64,000 nt of DNA from Nectonema munidae. Its lineage: Eukaryota; Nematomorpha; Nectonematoida; Nectonematidae. The notes beneath the pieces were generated by a model. It was not told the origin of the DNA. It did no database searches and saw nothing but the letters and a program-made list of their open reading frames with translations. The stretch is from assembly GCA_030549495.1 (NCBI GenBank), contig JAUIRK010001041.1, forward strand, positions 1,550,001 to 1,614,000, read 5' to 3'. How positions within the stretch are numbered: position 1 is the first letter of the stretch; every line of letters begins with the position of its first letter. Position numbers and translations under genes: made by a program. Below, one piece after another: positions 1 to 11,750 of the stretch.

Positions 1-868
1 CAAAGTTTTGACATACCTATACAAGTTGTATATATATATATACACGCATATATGTAGAATCTCAAATTCACATTCGGTAAACTCTTTGCAATGGCTTTTA
101 AAGCATTTTATAATGCAGTTTAATGTTCCTTTTTTATATCGTCTTTTCTTCATTTCTGAAAATGTTGTCTGTATTGATTTTATGATATTTGGACTGTCAG
201 CACTTTATTCCTTGTTGTGTGATGACAGGCATATCAATTATTTTTTCATTTTTATTTGGTTCACCTTTTTTGCTTCTCAAAAGCAACTCCATAAATAATT
301 GGAATAATAATGATGATGAACATGATAACTGAAAGATAATCTTTTTACAAAGATGGCAGACTGCTTGACACGTCTATTTTTGTATAAAATCTCATGCAAC
401 ACCTTGCATATCACAAGAGTTACATTTGCTATGTAATTTATTTTTATGGATCATTAATTATAATTTTATTTTTTTATCAAATTGTTTTTTGTTATTTTGT
501 ATTTTCCTTTTTTCCTCCAACGATACAACATACTTTTGCTCATGAACGAATTTTGTGCACACTCTCTGTTCTTCCTTCCCGCTTTTTTATACAAATGAAT
601 CTGACGAAACAAATTTAATTATACACTTTTTATTTTCGTACTGCTAATTTTCTTTTTTTTTCACAATATTTACCCTCTCTCCTTCAACATGATGAAATCA
701 TATACGAGCATTTTTGGATTTGTAGTTTAGAATTTTTGTAATGAAAATAAAATTGTAAAATTTAAAGAAAAAAATCACATTTTTTTCCAGTATTTATTAT
801 TTTATATAATTTTTTACTCTAATAAATTTATGTTTTTGCTACAAAAAGTAGTATTTGATTCTTTTTAG
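1..868. other. AT-rich stretch upstream of a terminal exon, no gene seen
   Basis: Open frames here (for example 8-298 and 394-618 on the plus strand) are rich in Phe, Ile and Tyr, as expected of AT-rich intronic DNA, and show no recognisable motif. The stretch is probably the last intron of the plus-strand gene whose final exon begins at 869, because a pyrimidine-rich acceptor ends at 868. Confidence 0.5.
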
Positions 869-1011
869 AAGATTACGATTTGCTGTGGGAGTTTGGTTTA
901 TCGGATACGGCATTGCCCTGTGAAGCCAATGATTCAATAGTGAAGAAAGACACTGTAACTTTAAAAGTGACATTTTGGCAAAGTATTGATGCCATTGATG
1001 AGTTGTCTTGA
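869..1011 (+). CDS. Terminal coding exon of an unrecognised plus-strand gene
   Basis: A pyrimidine-rich acceptor ending in TTTTTAG stops at 868. Two bases then complete a split codon and 46 further codons run to a TGA at 1009-1011. The peptide begins DYDLLWEFGLSDTALPC and ends TFWQSIDAIDELS. Its composition is balanced and acidic, and GC is clearly higher than in the flanks, which is why I read it as a real exon. A minus-strand open frame over the same bases (839-1027) reads as low-quality sequence and looks like a shadow. A possible poly(A) signal (AATAAA) lies near 1205. I do not recognise the family. The rest of the gene would lie before position 1. Confidence 0.5.
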
Positions 1012-2880
1012 TGTATAATTGCCGCAAATTTTGTGAACTTCAGGTTTAGCAAATCGTTTGACAGAGTAACTGAAAGAAAAATTAAAATTTTGTTAGCAAT
1101 AATTTGAATTGTCTGAAAACGGGATATTATACAATTTGCCTCAACTTAATCTCTTTTCACGTTAATTGCACATTTTCACGTTCAAGGTGAAACAATTGTA
1201 TTTCAAATAAAAATAAGTGAATTTCGTATTCAATTCAATTTAAAAAAGTAAAACTTGAATCAAGATTTAAACTATCTACACTTTTAACTTATCCTATTTT
1301 CAACAGTGGTGAATGTTTAGGGGGCGTAAGGTTAGATACTGTGTTTCGATAACTCAAAGTCTTGGATTCGAACCCGCATCAAGCCTACTTTACTCATAGT
1401 TCAATACAAGCGCGCAATTGTGCCTTTTCGATGAAAATACCCCACTGTATGCATTTTTGATGTACGGAAAAAAGTGTTGATTTGAATTAAAAAATATTCA
1501 TATACTATATGTAATATATAGTATATGACATTTTATAAGGAAAATTAGAATATAATTTAAGAGATAACATAAATTGCTTTTAAAAGAAAATACTTTGTTT
1601 TAGAATTTCAGGAAGTTATTCAGAAGATTTGAGAAGTTTCAGAAATAAAGAACAAACGTTTAATTTTATTGATTACAATTTCATTTTGATGTGCATTCAG
1701 TGTTTCAACTACTCATCAAGAATCATTTTACTTTTAGCAATTTTTTTTAATATTCGCCATAAAATGAGAAAAAAATATTAAATGAAATCCAAGAAATTGC
1801 ATATCAATGCAATTAAGTTTTTTTCAAAGTACATAAACAAGTTAATACCATATGTTTAATAGATAATATGTTTGATACTGTTAACTAGAGAGTTGCAGCC
1901 AATGGACATGTTGGTTAGTTATTGTTGCCACCTAGTGAGTAGTCCTATATTAATTTAAAAATTCAAGTTTTTCCAAAAAATACAAAATAGATCGTAGAGG
2001 TTGAAAACATTTTTTGAATGAAAAACCAAACATGTTAGAGTACAAGAAATTAATTACCAGGGCTCGTTCAAAAATTAATAATTTAGGAAGCAACCCGTTA
2101 AAATTGGCGTTAATTTTTACGCGCAAAACTTTCAAATATATATAATTTTACAATTAATATTAGTTTCAATATTTTGTCATAATGCTACTTCAATTTAAAT
2201 ATGCAAAATTTAGGTTATTAAAAGTTTTTGTTTTCGTTCTAGACATCCGAAGAATACGAAATCTCACATACTCATTAATATTCAAGCCTTTCTCGATATT
2301 CTTATGATTTCAACCTATCTCATCTAATTCATAAATGATGTTGTTAGGGAAGGGAGAATTAGTTGGAAAGTGATGTGTATATTTATTCGATGAAACTTAT
2401 GCAATCTAATTACTACAAAGCATTATTTCCTGTTTAATTTGATCAGTGAGGCGGTAAACAGGAATGCCATTGTTCACATTTTATTCACGACGATGAATGA
2501 AATCCTCTATTTTCCATCATTTATATTCATGCGCTCACTTCATCTTCAACATCATAATTCGTTTATCTCAAACTACTTGTCTCTCCTACTGCCGCTCTTT
2601 ATTTTATAAGAGGCAAGCAAATTAATGACAAATCGATCTTAACGAAAGAAAGTGTTGATGCGAGCGTTGTGTTCATTTCCTTTTTCGCTTTTCGCACGTC
2701 CAATGTTGAAAGAGCAGTCCTGTTCTCAGTTGATTATCCTGCATAGCGTCTGCTGAGTAAATATTTAGCGCTTCAACGATCCACATTTGCTTTACATTTT
2801 GCAAGATTCGCGTTTTACAAAAAAATTAGTTAAACTAAAAAGGAAAAAACGAAAATTGCAATTAATCATTCATTATTTAG
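1012..2880. other. Intergenic AT-rich DNA with one SINE-like piece
   Basis: Apart from the tRNA-like repeat at about 1317-1452, I see no supported gene. The segment at about 2640-2800 is less AT-rich than its surroundings, but shows no convincing open frame or splice pair. Confidence 0.4.
1317..1452 (+). repeat. tRNA-derived SINE fragment, copy 1
   Basis: It contains a B-box-like GGATTCGAACCC at about 1366. The 3' part (CTCATAGTTC, then GTGCCTTTTCGATGAAAATA) is shared with the copy at 31318-31440, so both belong to one tRNA-derived short interspersed family. There is no cloverleaf that would make a functional tRNA. Confidence 0.5.
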
Positions 2881-2883
2881 ATC

Positions 2884-2950
2884 CGCGGTTCCCAAACTTG
2901 GTGGTAGGGCCCAAAAGGGGTGTTTTTAACATTCTTAGGGGGCGCTGTTA
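2884..2950. mobile_element. Possible hAT MITE end
   Basis: The sequence GCGGTTCCCAAACTTGGTGG followed by a G-rich block resembles the common hAT terminal form (CAGNGGTTCCCAAAC). No matching opposite end or target duplication was found nearby, so this is only a fragment. Confidence 0.3.
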
Positions 2951-3112
2951 AAAGTTAATTAATAGCAAGCGTTTGCAATTAATTTTTTTTCTTAATTTAA
3001 TCAAAGAAATAATTTTTATAAGTAGCTATAAATTTTTGACATCAAAAAAAGTTCAGATTCTCTTCCCACTATTCAGAAGTAATGAAAGCGTATAATAGAT
3101 AACGGTAGGGTA

Positions 3113-3410
3113 CAGTGCCCGCGCTAAAGCTAAATTTCAAGGGGGGGGGGGGGGCTGAAATGGACAAAGAAACACATTTGCAAAAAATTTATTTCCTATA
3201 TTACTTTGCTGAAAAGCATGAAGTACTTCTGTATAAAAACCTATAGAAATCTCATATTATACATACACATACACCAGCATTTATATAAGATTATTGTGTT
3301 CAATTTTTGCTTATTTATTTTTCCTTTAAAAAGTGCATGGGGCAAAACCAAAAATTTTAGGGGGGGGGGGGGGCACGTGCCCCAAAATTATATAGGTAGC
3401 GCGGGCACTG
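3113..3410. mobile_element. Complete hAT-type MITE with poly-G tracts
   Basis: It is bounded by perfect 14-bp terminal inverted repeats, CAGTGCCCGCGCTA at 3113 and its complement ending at 3410. An 8-bp direct duplication, GTAGGGTA, lies at 3105-3112 and 3411-3418. The TIR start and 8-bp duplication are hallmarks of hAT elements. No transposase is coded. Two long G runs lie inside (about 3141-3154 and 3361-3373). The open frame at 3206-3421 runs across the right end and is spurious. Confidence 0.85.
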
Positions 3411-3418
3411 GTAGGGTA

Positions 3419-3896
3419 TGATATCAGGATTTGATTTCAGTAATATACAACGAACAAAATCTATGCACTTTTTAGTTCAGCTTAAATATAGATATAAAGG
3501 AAATGTTGCAGAGAAGACATGAATAAGAGTTGAAAGATGTAAATAAGGAAATACAAAGTAAAACTTATTCAAAATAATTTCTAACAATATTGATTTTCGA
3601 CCACTCTGGTTTCTTTTTTAGATAAGCACAACCGTTAAATGAAAAAGAGTAGAAAATAAGGAAAGAAAAAGCTTTCCAACTCCGTTTCTTGTTACTACTC
3701 TTTGCATTTAACAATCGTGGTCATCTGAAGAAGAGCAAAGTGATTGAAAATTAAAATTGTTAGAATTTATTTTGAATAAAAGTTTTACTTTCTATTTCCT
3801 TATTTAATAAACTTAAAAAGGTGGACAACTTTTGATGCGAACAAATTGAATTGAAGATGAGGCTAATTTTTGCAAATCTCACACACATCTATCAAA
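3419..3896. other. AT-rich DNA, no gene seen
   Basis: Two roughly 200-bp blocks around 3540-3800 look like imperfect inverted copies of each other (CTTATTCAAAATAATTTCTAACAAT against its complement near 3758), suggesting a decayed inverted-repeat element. Nothing coding was seen. Confidence 0.35.
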
Positions 3897-3921
3897 TCAA
3901 AAAAGGATAGAGGAACTTACC

Positions 3922-4154
3922 ATGCAACCGAGAATGATGCAGACGATGGCCAAGCCGAGAACGGTGTAGCCAGATATGAGGATGTACAAGTTGTTTTCGC
4001 GCTTGCCAAACATGGTGAGGCCGAAACCGAGACACAGCAAGCAAAAGGAGAAAATCAGAAGATGCCAGCCCTTGTTTTCTTTGTTCTCTTCTTGGGAGTC
4101 GTTGCGCGCCAGGCGAGACAGATTGGTGGATGCTTTCACGGGATGGGTGAACAT
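3922..4154 (-). CDS. Exon coding for a two-helix membrane protein, unrecognised
   Basis: Reading the minus strand from ATG at 4154, 77 codons reach a strong donor (CATG then GTAAGTTCC) with the exon ending at 3922. The peptide has a polar N-terminus, a Lys/Glu/Asn-rich stretch, then two hydrophobic segments, WHLLIFSFCLLCLGFGLTMF and LYILISGYTVLGLAIVCIIL, separated by a short charged loop (GKRENN). That predicts a helical hairpin in a membrane. The exon is GC-rich relative to its surroundings. The same frame stays open upstream to about 4237 with plausible coding bias (THSRRRSQEYSEARSKQYNP) and no ATG, so the exon may instead be internal with an earlier start. Downstream exons were not found in the window. 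I do not recognise the family. Plus-strand frames over the same bases are shadows. Confidence 0.6.
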
Positions 4155-4417
4155 TGGGTTGTATTGCTTGCTCCTCGCCTCTGAGTACTCTTGCGATCTT
4201 CTTCTAGAGTGAGTGGGAAGAAGGGAGGATTTGGCGGAGGGATCCTACTTTTGTTGTTTCCATCACTGAATTTTCTAAACTACGCAAACAATGCAAACAC
4301 GTAGTAGGCATATTTGTACACAGCGCTTTGCTTTCCTCATGCGATCTTCTAAAATCCTTGATTCGCTGCTGTAATCTCCATGTTAGTTTGTTTCCTTATC
4401 TGCAGCCGTATACACAG

Positions 4418-4447
4418 TACACACACACACACATATATATATATTTT
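4418..4447. repeat. CA/TA microsatellite
   Basis: An ACACAC run passes directly into TATATA, a mixed dinucleotide simple repeat. Confidence 0.8.
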
Positions 4448-4916
4448 ATCTTTACTTAAAATTTTTAAGCTTTTAATGAATTGATCTCCTTTATCAAAAA
4501 CCCGGGAAAGGAATAATGCCAAAGAAAATAATTAAATCTCTATTTCATGCGCTAATTGAATGGAGTGGTAGAGAGAGTGGAGCAATTTCACATTTTGTAT
4601 TTTTTAAAAAGATGAAGGTTACAGCATTGTTGATAGAAACTACTTATAGTCTTGGCGGAGGAGGTAGAGACATATCAGTTCAATCACACCCCCCCCCCCC
4701 TCTATAGTTCAGTGGCAGATTCAGAGGGGGCTGTGCGGCTATCGCCCCCTCTCTTCCATTCCGGTTTTGAGAATATGAGTGTATAATTCAATCAGAATTA
4801 GTTTCATTTTATGAAAGAAGAGTTATATTTTACATCCGTAACATGATGTGAGTAAATGTTGCTTGTGTAACACGAGTAATACTTTTCTTACATAAAGTAA
4901 TAAATACTCTAGGGCC

Positions 4917-5157
4917 CAGTGATTCCCAACCTTTTATATCCTACGGACCCCCTACACTAAAATAATTATTTTCGGACCTTTCAGGGATGAAATTGAATAT
5001 TGAAGCCGTTCGATAATAATTCCTTCTCTCCCAACTTTAAATACATAAATGTGTCCACTTATAGTCCTAACCCCATTATATAAGTTCTTTTTCCTTATAT
5101 GCAGTCTGGTGATGAAGCCGTATATAATATAAAAAAATTTCAGGTTGGCTATCACTG
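4917..5157. mobile_element. hAT-type MITE
   Basis: The left end CAGTGATTCCCAACCT and the complement of the right end, CAGTGATAGCCAACCT, form imperfect 16-bp inverted repeats of the hAT type. The flanking octamers (CTAGGGCC and CTCTACGC) match only partly, so the insertion is old or its boundaries have drifted. No coding capacity is evident; the minus open frame at 4952-5167 runs through both ends. Confidence 0.6.
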
Positions 5158-6540
5158 CTCTACGCATTCATTCACAATGATTTTGCACATAAAATAATTA
5201 TGAAAGAATATAAAATCGCAACGGAGTTAATTATCTCCTAGATCCGGTCCTGTCCCAGGTAAGAAGTACGTTTCATATTTTGTTAATTAGTTTTTTAGTA
5301 CTCAGTGAATGTTAGTTGGTCAATTAGTATCAGTTTAATTCCGTGACTACCAGGCTTTTTAAGTCTAGTCGTTTGATTTCTTTTTCAATGCATAGCCCCC
5401 TTTTTACACCAAAGTTGCCAAAGGAAACGAAGACGAACTGTTACTTTCAATCAAATTCAATAGGAATCACTAAAGTCCTCTGCTTTGTTCAGTCGTAAAT
5501 CAGTTAAAGCAGACGCTTTTCGTTTTCATAGAACACTGCTCTCTCCCTGATGCTGAAACGATAAGAGGTTAGAGGTTAAGTTGGTTTGGTGATAAGACAA
5601 AAACGAAAGTAAGAAAAAGTGTTATTGGGATAGCGAAAATCAGCAAATTTTAATTGTATCGACATGTGCTGAGAAAAAAGCCGTTAGCTGTACTAAGAAG
5701 AACACTAGAAGAACCGATTCCAGGAAAAATGAGTCTAGGAGGGCAGAACCTTCGGTAATAAAAAAGAAGCTCTTTTACCTTTTCCCTTCTTTGATGCGAA
5801 TGAAGCAATAGAACGTGTAAAAATAGGTGAAAGCAACAATGTGAACTTGCGTAAGATGAAAGAAAACGATAAAGAAATGTGAAAAGTACGCGCGCGGTTT
5901 CCTAAGACGAATGATTTCTGTTGCTACTGAGAAGATGCTATACTACAAAAAGGAGTAGCTTGTACAATTGAAGCAAAGAGATTAATTATGACAAAACGAA
6001 AACAGATGTCAAAATTAATGAGTAGTATATTTTATGCAGCACTTACAATAAGCATGCTTCATAAATTTCATAAAGTTTCAATATGATATCGCTGTCTTTT
6101 CTAATAACCCTCGCATGGCCGCAATTTTTTACAATCCTATTGGGCCTTTGTAACGGTGATTTTAATAATTTTCGTTTATTTATAATTTTTAGATCTAAAA
6201 CAATTAAATGAAGTTGATTTGTTCGTTAAAAATAATAATCAGCTTCTTACGAGTGAATAAAAACAAGAAATTTTCTGAATAAAATTTATTTTACGCCATC
6301 TATAAATACACTAAAATTTATTTGCTAATCTTTTTTTTTGATCACAAATCAATGAGATGATAATATGAAAACAAATCGATAATTAGAACTAAATATTAAG
6401 TGTGAATTATAAATTTTATATATTTAAGATACATTAATTTTAGCGAGATGTTCATAGGCCGAGGTGTTCGCAAACCCAAATTGCACTGTAAAAGACGCTT
6501 ATGCATGCTATTCAAAAAATTTCGAAAAGAGTTCCATTTG
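5158..6540. other. Gene-poor stretch with possible decayed coding fragments
   Basis: The part from about 5640 to 5970 is less AT-rich and gives short open pieces (for example LPFPFFDANEAIERV near 5780) that stop within 40 codons. It may be a decayed transposon or gene fragment, but I cannot assign it. The rest is AT-rich with no signal. Confidence 0.35.
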
Positions 6541-6548
6541 TTAGCTAC

Positions 6549-8094
6549 TAGTGATGTAAAAAAACCGAAAATAATAGAACCGGTTCTCAGAACCGAAATT
6601 ACACTCAGAACCGGGTAAAACCGGTTTTGTTATTATTATGTATAATATATAATAATATTTAGATGTATATATAATAAAGAATGTTACCAACTTTATCGTT
6701 AAAATTTTACTATTAAGATCAAAAACTATTATATATTGTTTTGAAAATAAGAGCGTAAAAAACATAATGCATTTAAACATAATGCCGATAGTCTTGATCT
6801 CAATTCTGTAATAAAAAATCCAGCACTTGAAAATGCACGTTCAGATGCAACACTGCTTGCTTGGACAGAAAAGAGCTTTGTAGAGTTGATTTAACTTTTC
6901 TGTTCTTATTCCAGCTGATTCATAGAGTTTAAATTCATTTTTTAAACAAGAACTTTTTTTAGATGAGAATTTTGGTGTAAAACTGTCCAATTCATCAATT
7001 TTATTCAAATATTCATTAACAAGATCACTTTCATTTGAAAAGACACTAGCACTGAAACTTTCAGTATAATCTAAAGTAAGATTTGTTGTAGATTCATCAG
7101 TATTTTCTTCTGTAAAAAGTCTTTTATAGAGCTTTTCAGCTTAATTTTTGGTTGCTGCACGTGATGACAAAACAAATATTTGATCTGCTTGCTCTCGGAA
7201 AATAAAAGGATTTTTTAGATAAGTTATTAATGTTACCATGTCTCTTCTTCTTCTTGAGTTATATCTTGATTTGAAAGATTGTAAAATATCATTTGAAATT
7301 GAAAATGAATTGTTGCCCTTCCCAAGTTTTTCATAAAGGATCTTCATCAAAATATCTACTTTTAACACCGTTGTACTCTCAGTACAAAGCATTTTTAGTG
7401 AATAGTGAACATGTTGTAAAGGTTCAAATATACTTTCTATGATTTTCCATTCATGTTCCATTACGTTTTCTTTATTTCCAATGACTCTTAATGCTTTTTG
7501 AATGCAGGACTTTAATTTAATAAATCTTTCAAGCACTAAATAAAGACTTGACCATCTTGTGCGACAGTCTAAAAGTAACTTGATCTCTGCCAGCAAAATC
7601 AATTTGAACAAATTCTTGCAGCTTTTCATTGAGTAAAGGTGATTTACGAAAAATTTTGCAAATTTTTCTTACTTTTTTAATTATCATTGAATACTCTTTT
7701 TTGATTACATTTGTAAATTTTTTATTATTATAAAAGTTATTCAGATATTTATTTTCATTGTAGTCATCATCGTTTTCTTCGCTAATGTCATCATTAAATT
7801 GATCATCAATATCTTCGGCCTTTTCATCGATCCGTAAAGATATCGAGCGTAAAGATATTATCTTTATCATTTTCATCATTATTTTCATATTTTTTTCATC
7901 AAAACATCATTAACAGCCAAATGAAAACAGTGTGCTTAAATTTAATTTTTTAGATATTTTAATATTTTTTATTTTAAAATTGTTTAATTAGAGGAAAAAG
8001 TTTAAAACCGGTTTTAAATTTACGGTTTAGATTTTTTTTAAATGTTTTAAGAACCGGGTAAAACCGGTTCTCCAGAACCGGTTTTACATCACTA
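6549..8094 (-). mobile_element. Decayed hAT element with 8-bp target duplication
   Basis: The ends are TAGTGATGTAAAAAAACCG (6549) and the complement of CGGTTTTACATCACTA (to 8094). An exact 8-bp duplication, TTAGCTAC, lies at 6541-6548 and 8095-8102. Both ends carry several AACCGG/CCGGTT inverted motifs. Minus-strand coding matches the middle and end of a hAT transposase: KVRKICKIF and NEKLQEFVQ, then DCRTRWSSLYLVLERF, and near the left end SVASERAFSSAGFF, the C-terminal dimerisation motif. The N-terminal zinc finger and first catalytic region are absent. A frame change between about 7560 and 7630 and a stop at 7141-7143 break the remaining frame, so it is non-autonomous. Confidence 0.85.
7141..7888 (-). 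pseudogene. Partial hAT transposase, frameshifted
   Basis: Two overlapping minus frames (7888-7529 and 7629-7141) code for consecutive parts of one hAT transposase. The first carries an acidic stretch then VRKICKIFRKSPLLNEKLQE. The second carries LLLDCRTRWSSLYLVLERFI, a conserved hAT segment. The change of frame lies in their overlap. After a TAA at 7141-7143 the same frame continues with AEKLYKRLF, and about 300 bp further on SERAFSSAGFF appears, so the gene once ran to about 6800. Typical hAT transposases exceed 600 residues; this remnant covers perhaps half. The closest relative in the window is the relic at 56.36-56.82 kb. Confidence 0.75.
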
Positions 8095-9639
8095 TTAGCT
8101 ACTCATATATTTCAAAATTTTCAGTAGGATATTTTTTGACATTTACATAATATTGATGCGAAATTTTTTTGACATATTCGAAAGTGGATTTCTAAGTCTT
8201 TTGATAATAAAATCTAAAGAGAGGAATCGGCCCATACTATAACGTGTTTGTTTTTGTGCTTTATCAAGTACACCTCATAGCATTGAGTAATTTTCAAAGA
8301 AAAAAATTTGAAAATTCTGTCTGAGCAGAAATATAAGTAAAATTTTTAATAAGGTTGGAAATAATTTTTCACAAATTGTTTTAAAAAAAACATTTGAATT
8401 TTATATATACTTGGATTGGAAGATCAAAGTATTTCATTGGATAAATACTACAGTAGTAAGACATCTATTAGAAGGAATCATATGAAGTTCAAAAATGAGA
8501 TTTATTCTTTTCGATTTTTTTTCGAAAAAACAATCTCTAATATATTGCAGAAATAGTTTTATATTGATCATAAATTTGTTTTGTTCTTAGTACTTTTTTG
8601 ATATGTCATTTTTGTTGAACATTTAATGTGATTCATGTGAGCGTGTTCAATAAACCTTTTGATACTTTTAAACAAAGAAAGTAAACCATATAAAAGATTT
8701 TCAATATAATATGCATTGGTATCTAAAATATATATAACTAAATTGGAACAGTCAAAAAAATCATTCAAAATACCAATTTACCACTTGTATTGTGTATTAT
8801 ATAAATTTCAAATTTTGGAGCCTTGAATCATAATGGAGGCTAGCTTACTTTTATAAAAAACATGTGCGAACTATAAATTTAGAAGTAGCGGTAATTTTTG
8901 GAAGAATGACATTTTTTGCACAGTTATCTCTTAGCAGATAGGAAAATTTATCTTGAAATTGAAAACTTCAAAAAGTATGCTTAATTGTGAAATCGTAGAG
9001 AATTCTTGGCTATAAGGTACGGTTGTCACACCTACCGAAAAAGAGTTAATAAAATAAAGAATTTTAAAGTTGTTTTCTATGTAATAAGATTGTTATGATC
9101 AACATAAAATACTTCTTTGTTAAAATTGTTTCAATGAAGTACCATTTTTTAATATGGACGCTACAATAAAGAAAGTGAAGGGGTGATATATTTGTAAATA
9201 GCATTTTATAATCACTTCGTTGTAATAACTTTGAACCCTCGTTCAATTATAATTTTTAACCGATTCACATCAGACATTCGATCATTATTGATATCGTGAT
9301 CCTAAGCATCATACTCACTAGCATAGACAAGCTAATCAATGGTAAAAAATCAATCACTATGAACAAACTAATCTTATTTTTCCTTTATTCCAAAAAACGT
9401 CAAAATTGGACAAGGAAAAATACATTATCAAATATTATGGTGGTTTAATTTGATTTGTGTTAAAAATCTCTTCAAATTTTTATTTTTTATGTTATAATAT
9501 TGAAGTAAAGAGGTATTTTGACATTTACAGGGTAGTTATTTTTTTATATGTCCATAATTTTTGTAAAATTTTTTCAATCAAAACACTACAAGGCCTGAAG
9601 CAATTATTCCAGCTTCAATTCAAAAACTGATATTTTTTT
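8095..9639. other. AT-rich DNA, no gene seen
   Basis: Only short AT-driven open frames are present. I see no conserved motif, splice pair or mobile-element end that I can support. Confidence 0.4.
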
Positions 9640-11050
9640 TATTACAATGGAGTACTCTGATCTCTTTTCCTTGCAGCGCAAGGTTAAAGGAATTCATATT
9701 CAAATATGTTCGCTAAAAATGATAGAAATATACGAAAACGGACATCAGAAAATTCTACATGAATGTCTAGTTTGCCTTCCAGAAATTGCTGGATTTCTTT
9801 CCATAGTATCGTTTGGAAAATTTTCCTTTGGAAAGACACCTCACGTTTGAGTGCAGTAGGAGTTCTTCAAATTGAAAACAAAGAAGATTTGAAGCATTTA
9901 CTTTAATGAAATACATTGTTTCAATGACTTCATTGAAAACATTTTTCAACTCATCGAGGGTGGTTTTATGGCTACCAATTACATCTGGAGATTTTTGCTT
10001 ACCCCGATTCTGACTTAATACCATGTGCTGTAAAAAAATTATCACTTTGTCAAATGTTCATACTTAATAGTTTGCAAAACCGTTCCTATGTTATTTATCA
10101 AGCAATCGTTGAGGTAATTTTTTAGGCTCTGTTTTGGCCAATGCAACTCTCATATCATTACTCACTTCCTATCTGTTTCGCGATTTGGTTTCAGTGGCGA
10201 GTAGCTTGCTCGCACTTATATGTAGTGGCAAATCAAAACAGCTTTCAGAGCAATCTTTGCAAGCATAGAAAATCTCCCATTTCAATCGAAAATCGCTATG
10301 AGATATTTCAAAAAACATGTTTTGCACCTCCTCAATCATTAACCAAATCAATAAACTGTTGAAGTCTTCTGAGTTCAGATTACTAATCGAGATTATAAAT
10401 GGGTTCTTGATAAATTGATAGTATTTTTCAAATTTTTGTAGATTAAGAAAATAAAGACAAATTTCTTGGCATGCTACACGGTGTTTTATGATCGCCAGGT
10501 AATCTTCATTAATGAAAATCTTATTTTCTGAAATAATACCATGTGCTGTAAAAAAATTTAATGCTTTGTCAAATGTTTCTCTTACAGTTGTTCTATTGTT
10601 GAGTTTCGCAAAATAAAAAATTGTCTACCAGGTTCTTGTCATATACATATTGTACGTAAACACAAGGCTAAGATAAGTTTGCAGCATTCCATCAATCTGA
10701 GCAAAAAAGTTGAAAATCGAATTCCGAATCAATAAAACCACGTCTGACGTCATCAGACATTTCTTCAACTTTACAACTAACTTAGCACATTCAATATATC
10801 TTTGCATCAAGGTAATATCAACTGTTCTGCTATGTTGTGTGACTTTTTGAAATCATACTCAATATTTTCCAAAATTATTCCTATGTTATTTATCAAACAT
10901 GAATTTGTGCAATCGTTCAACCAATAATTTTGTTAACCGAACTTGAGTGCTTCACTTGACGGGCTTTAAAAAAGTGGATGCTAACACTTCAGAACACAAA
11001 GGACACTTATATTTCTCTTCCCCATAGACGTTAACCCTTTAAGGGCGATA

Positions 11051-11064
11051 GGACATATATGTCC
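11051..11064. promoter_or_regulatory. Subterminal palindrome copy 1 of piggyBac
   Basis: GGACATATATGTCC lies 16 bp inside the left end. It is a 14-bp core of the palindrome found in full at 11381 and 13587. Repetition near both ends suggests a transposase-binding site, which is inference. Confidence 0.55.
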
Positions 11065-11380
11065 CAAATTTTTGTTTCAAAAATAATGTCATACAAACCA
11101 AATTATAAACTAGGTTTTTCAGTTTGTTCTATTCATAACGATGTTTTAAACATTTAATTATTGTGTATTATTTAAAAAGCATAAGTTTTATATATTAAAA
11201 CCTTAATCAAAACTTCGATTTTTATTGGTTAATCTTTGTTAACCGAAAAAAAGTTCAAAAACAATTTTTTTTTGTAAAACTGTTTGTAATATGTGTTACG
11301 AACAAACCTTCACAAGAGTAATTCAGTTCATGAAGAAAAAAAAATGAGATGTTATCTTGCAAATTCATTTCAAATATTGT

Positions 11381-11396
11381 GGGACATATATGTCCC
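11381..11396. promoter_or_regulatory. Subterminal palindrome copy 2 of piggyBac
   Basis: A perfect 16-bp palindrome GGGACATATATGTCCC lies upstream of the transposase start. It may serve as a transposase-binding site or as part of the element's promoter region. Confidence 0.5.
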
Positions 11397-11750
11397 TATC
11401 GGACTAAAAGGTTTTTTTCACAAAACATAAAGTTTCTCGTTCTCTTAACGTTTTTATTTGAAAAAGAGAACTTATTAATAATATAAGACGTATACATATA
11501 TATTTTTAAATGGCATTTATATGTAAGCATTACTTTTCGCATGCGCATGTAATAGTGTTTATGTCACACCAATTGTTATATATATTATGCAACATATTAA
11601 CGAGCAAACTTACACTTAAATGATTGATCTCCTTTCATATAACATATATCGACTCATTATTTGTCTTTCTATTTCCGTTTTTCATCTGAAATTCACTTTA
11701 TATTGTACAAGTGATTTGTCTCATTTATTGTTTTGTTCAATCTCGCTATT

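Noticed and set aside
5640-5970. Possible gene fragment with less AT-rich sequence
   Set aside because: Open pieces are short, broken and without a recognisable motif.
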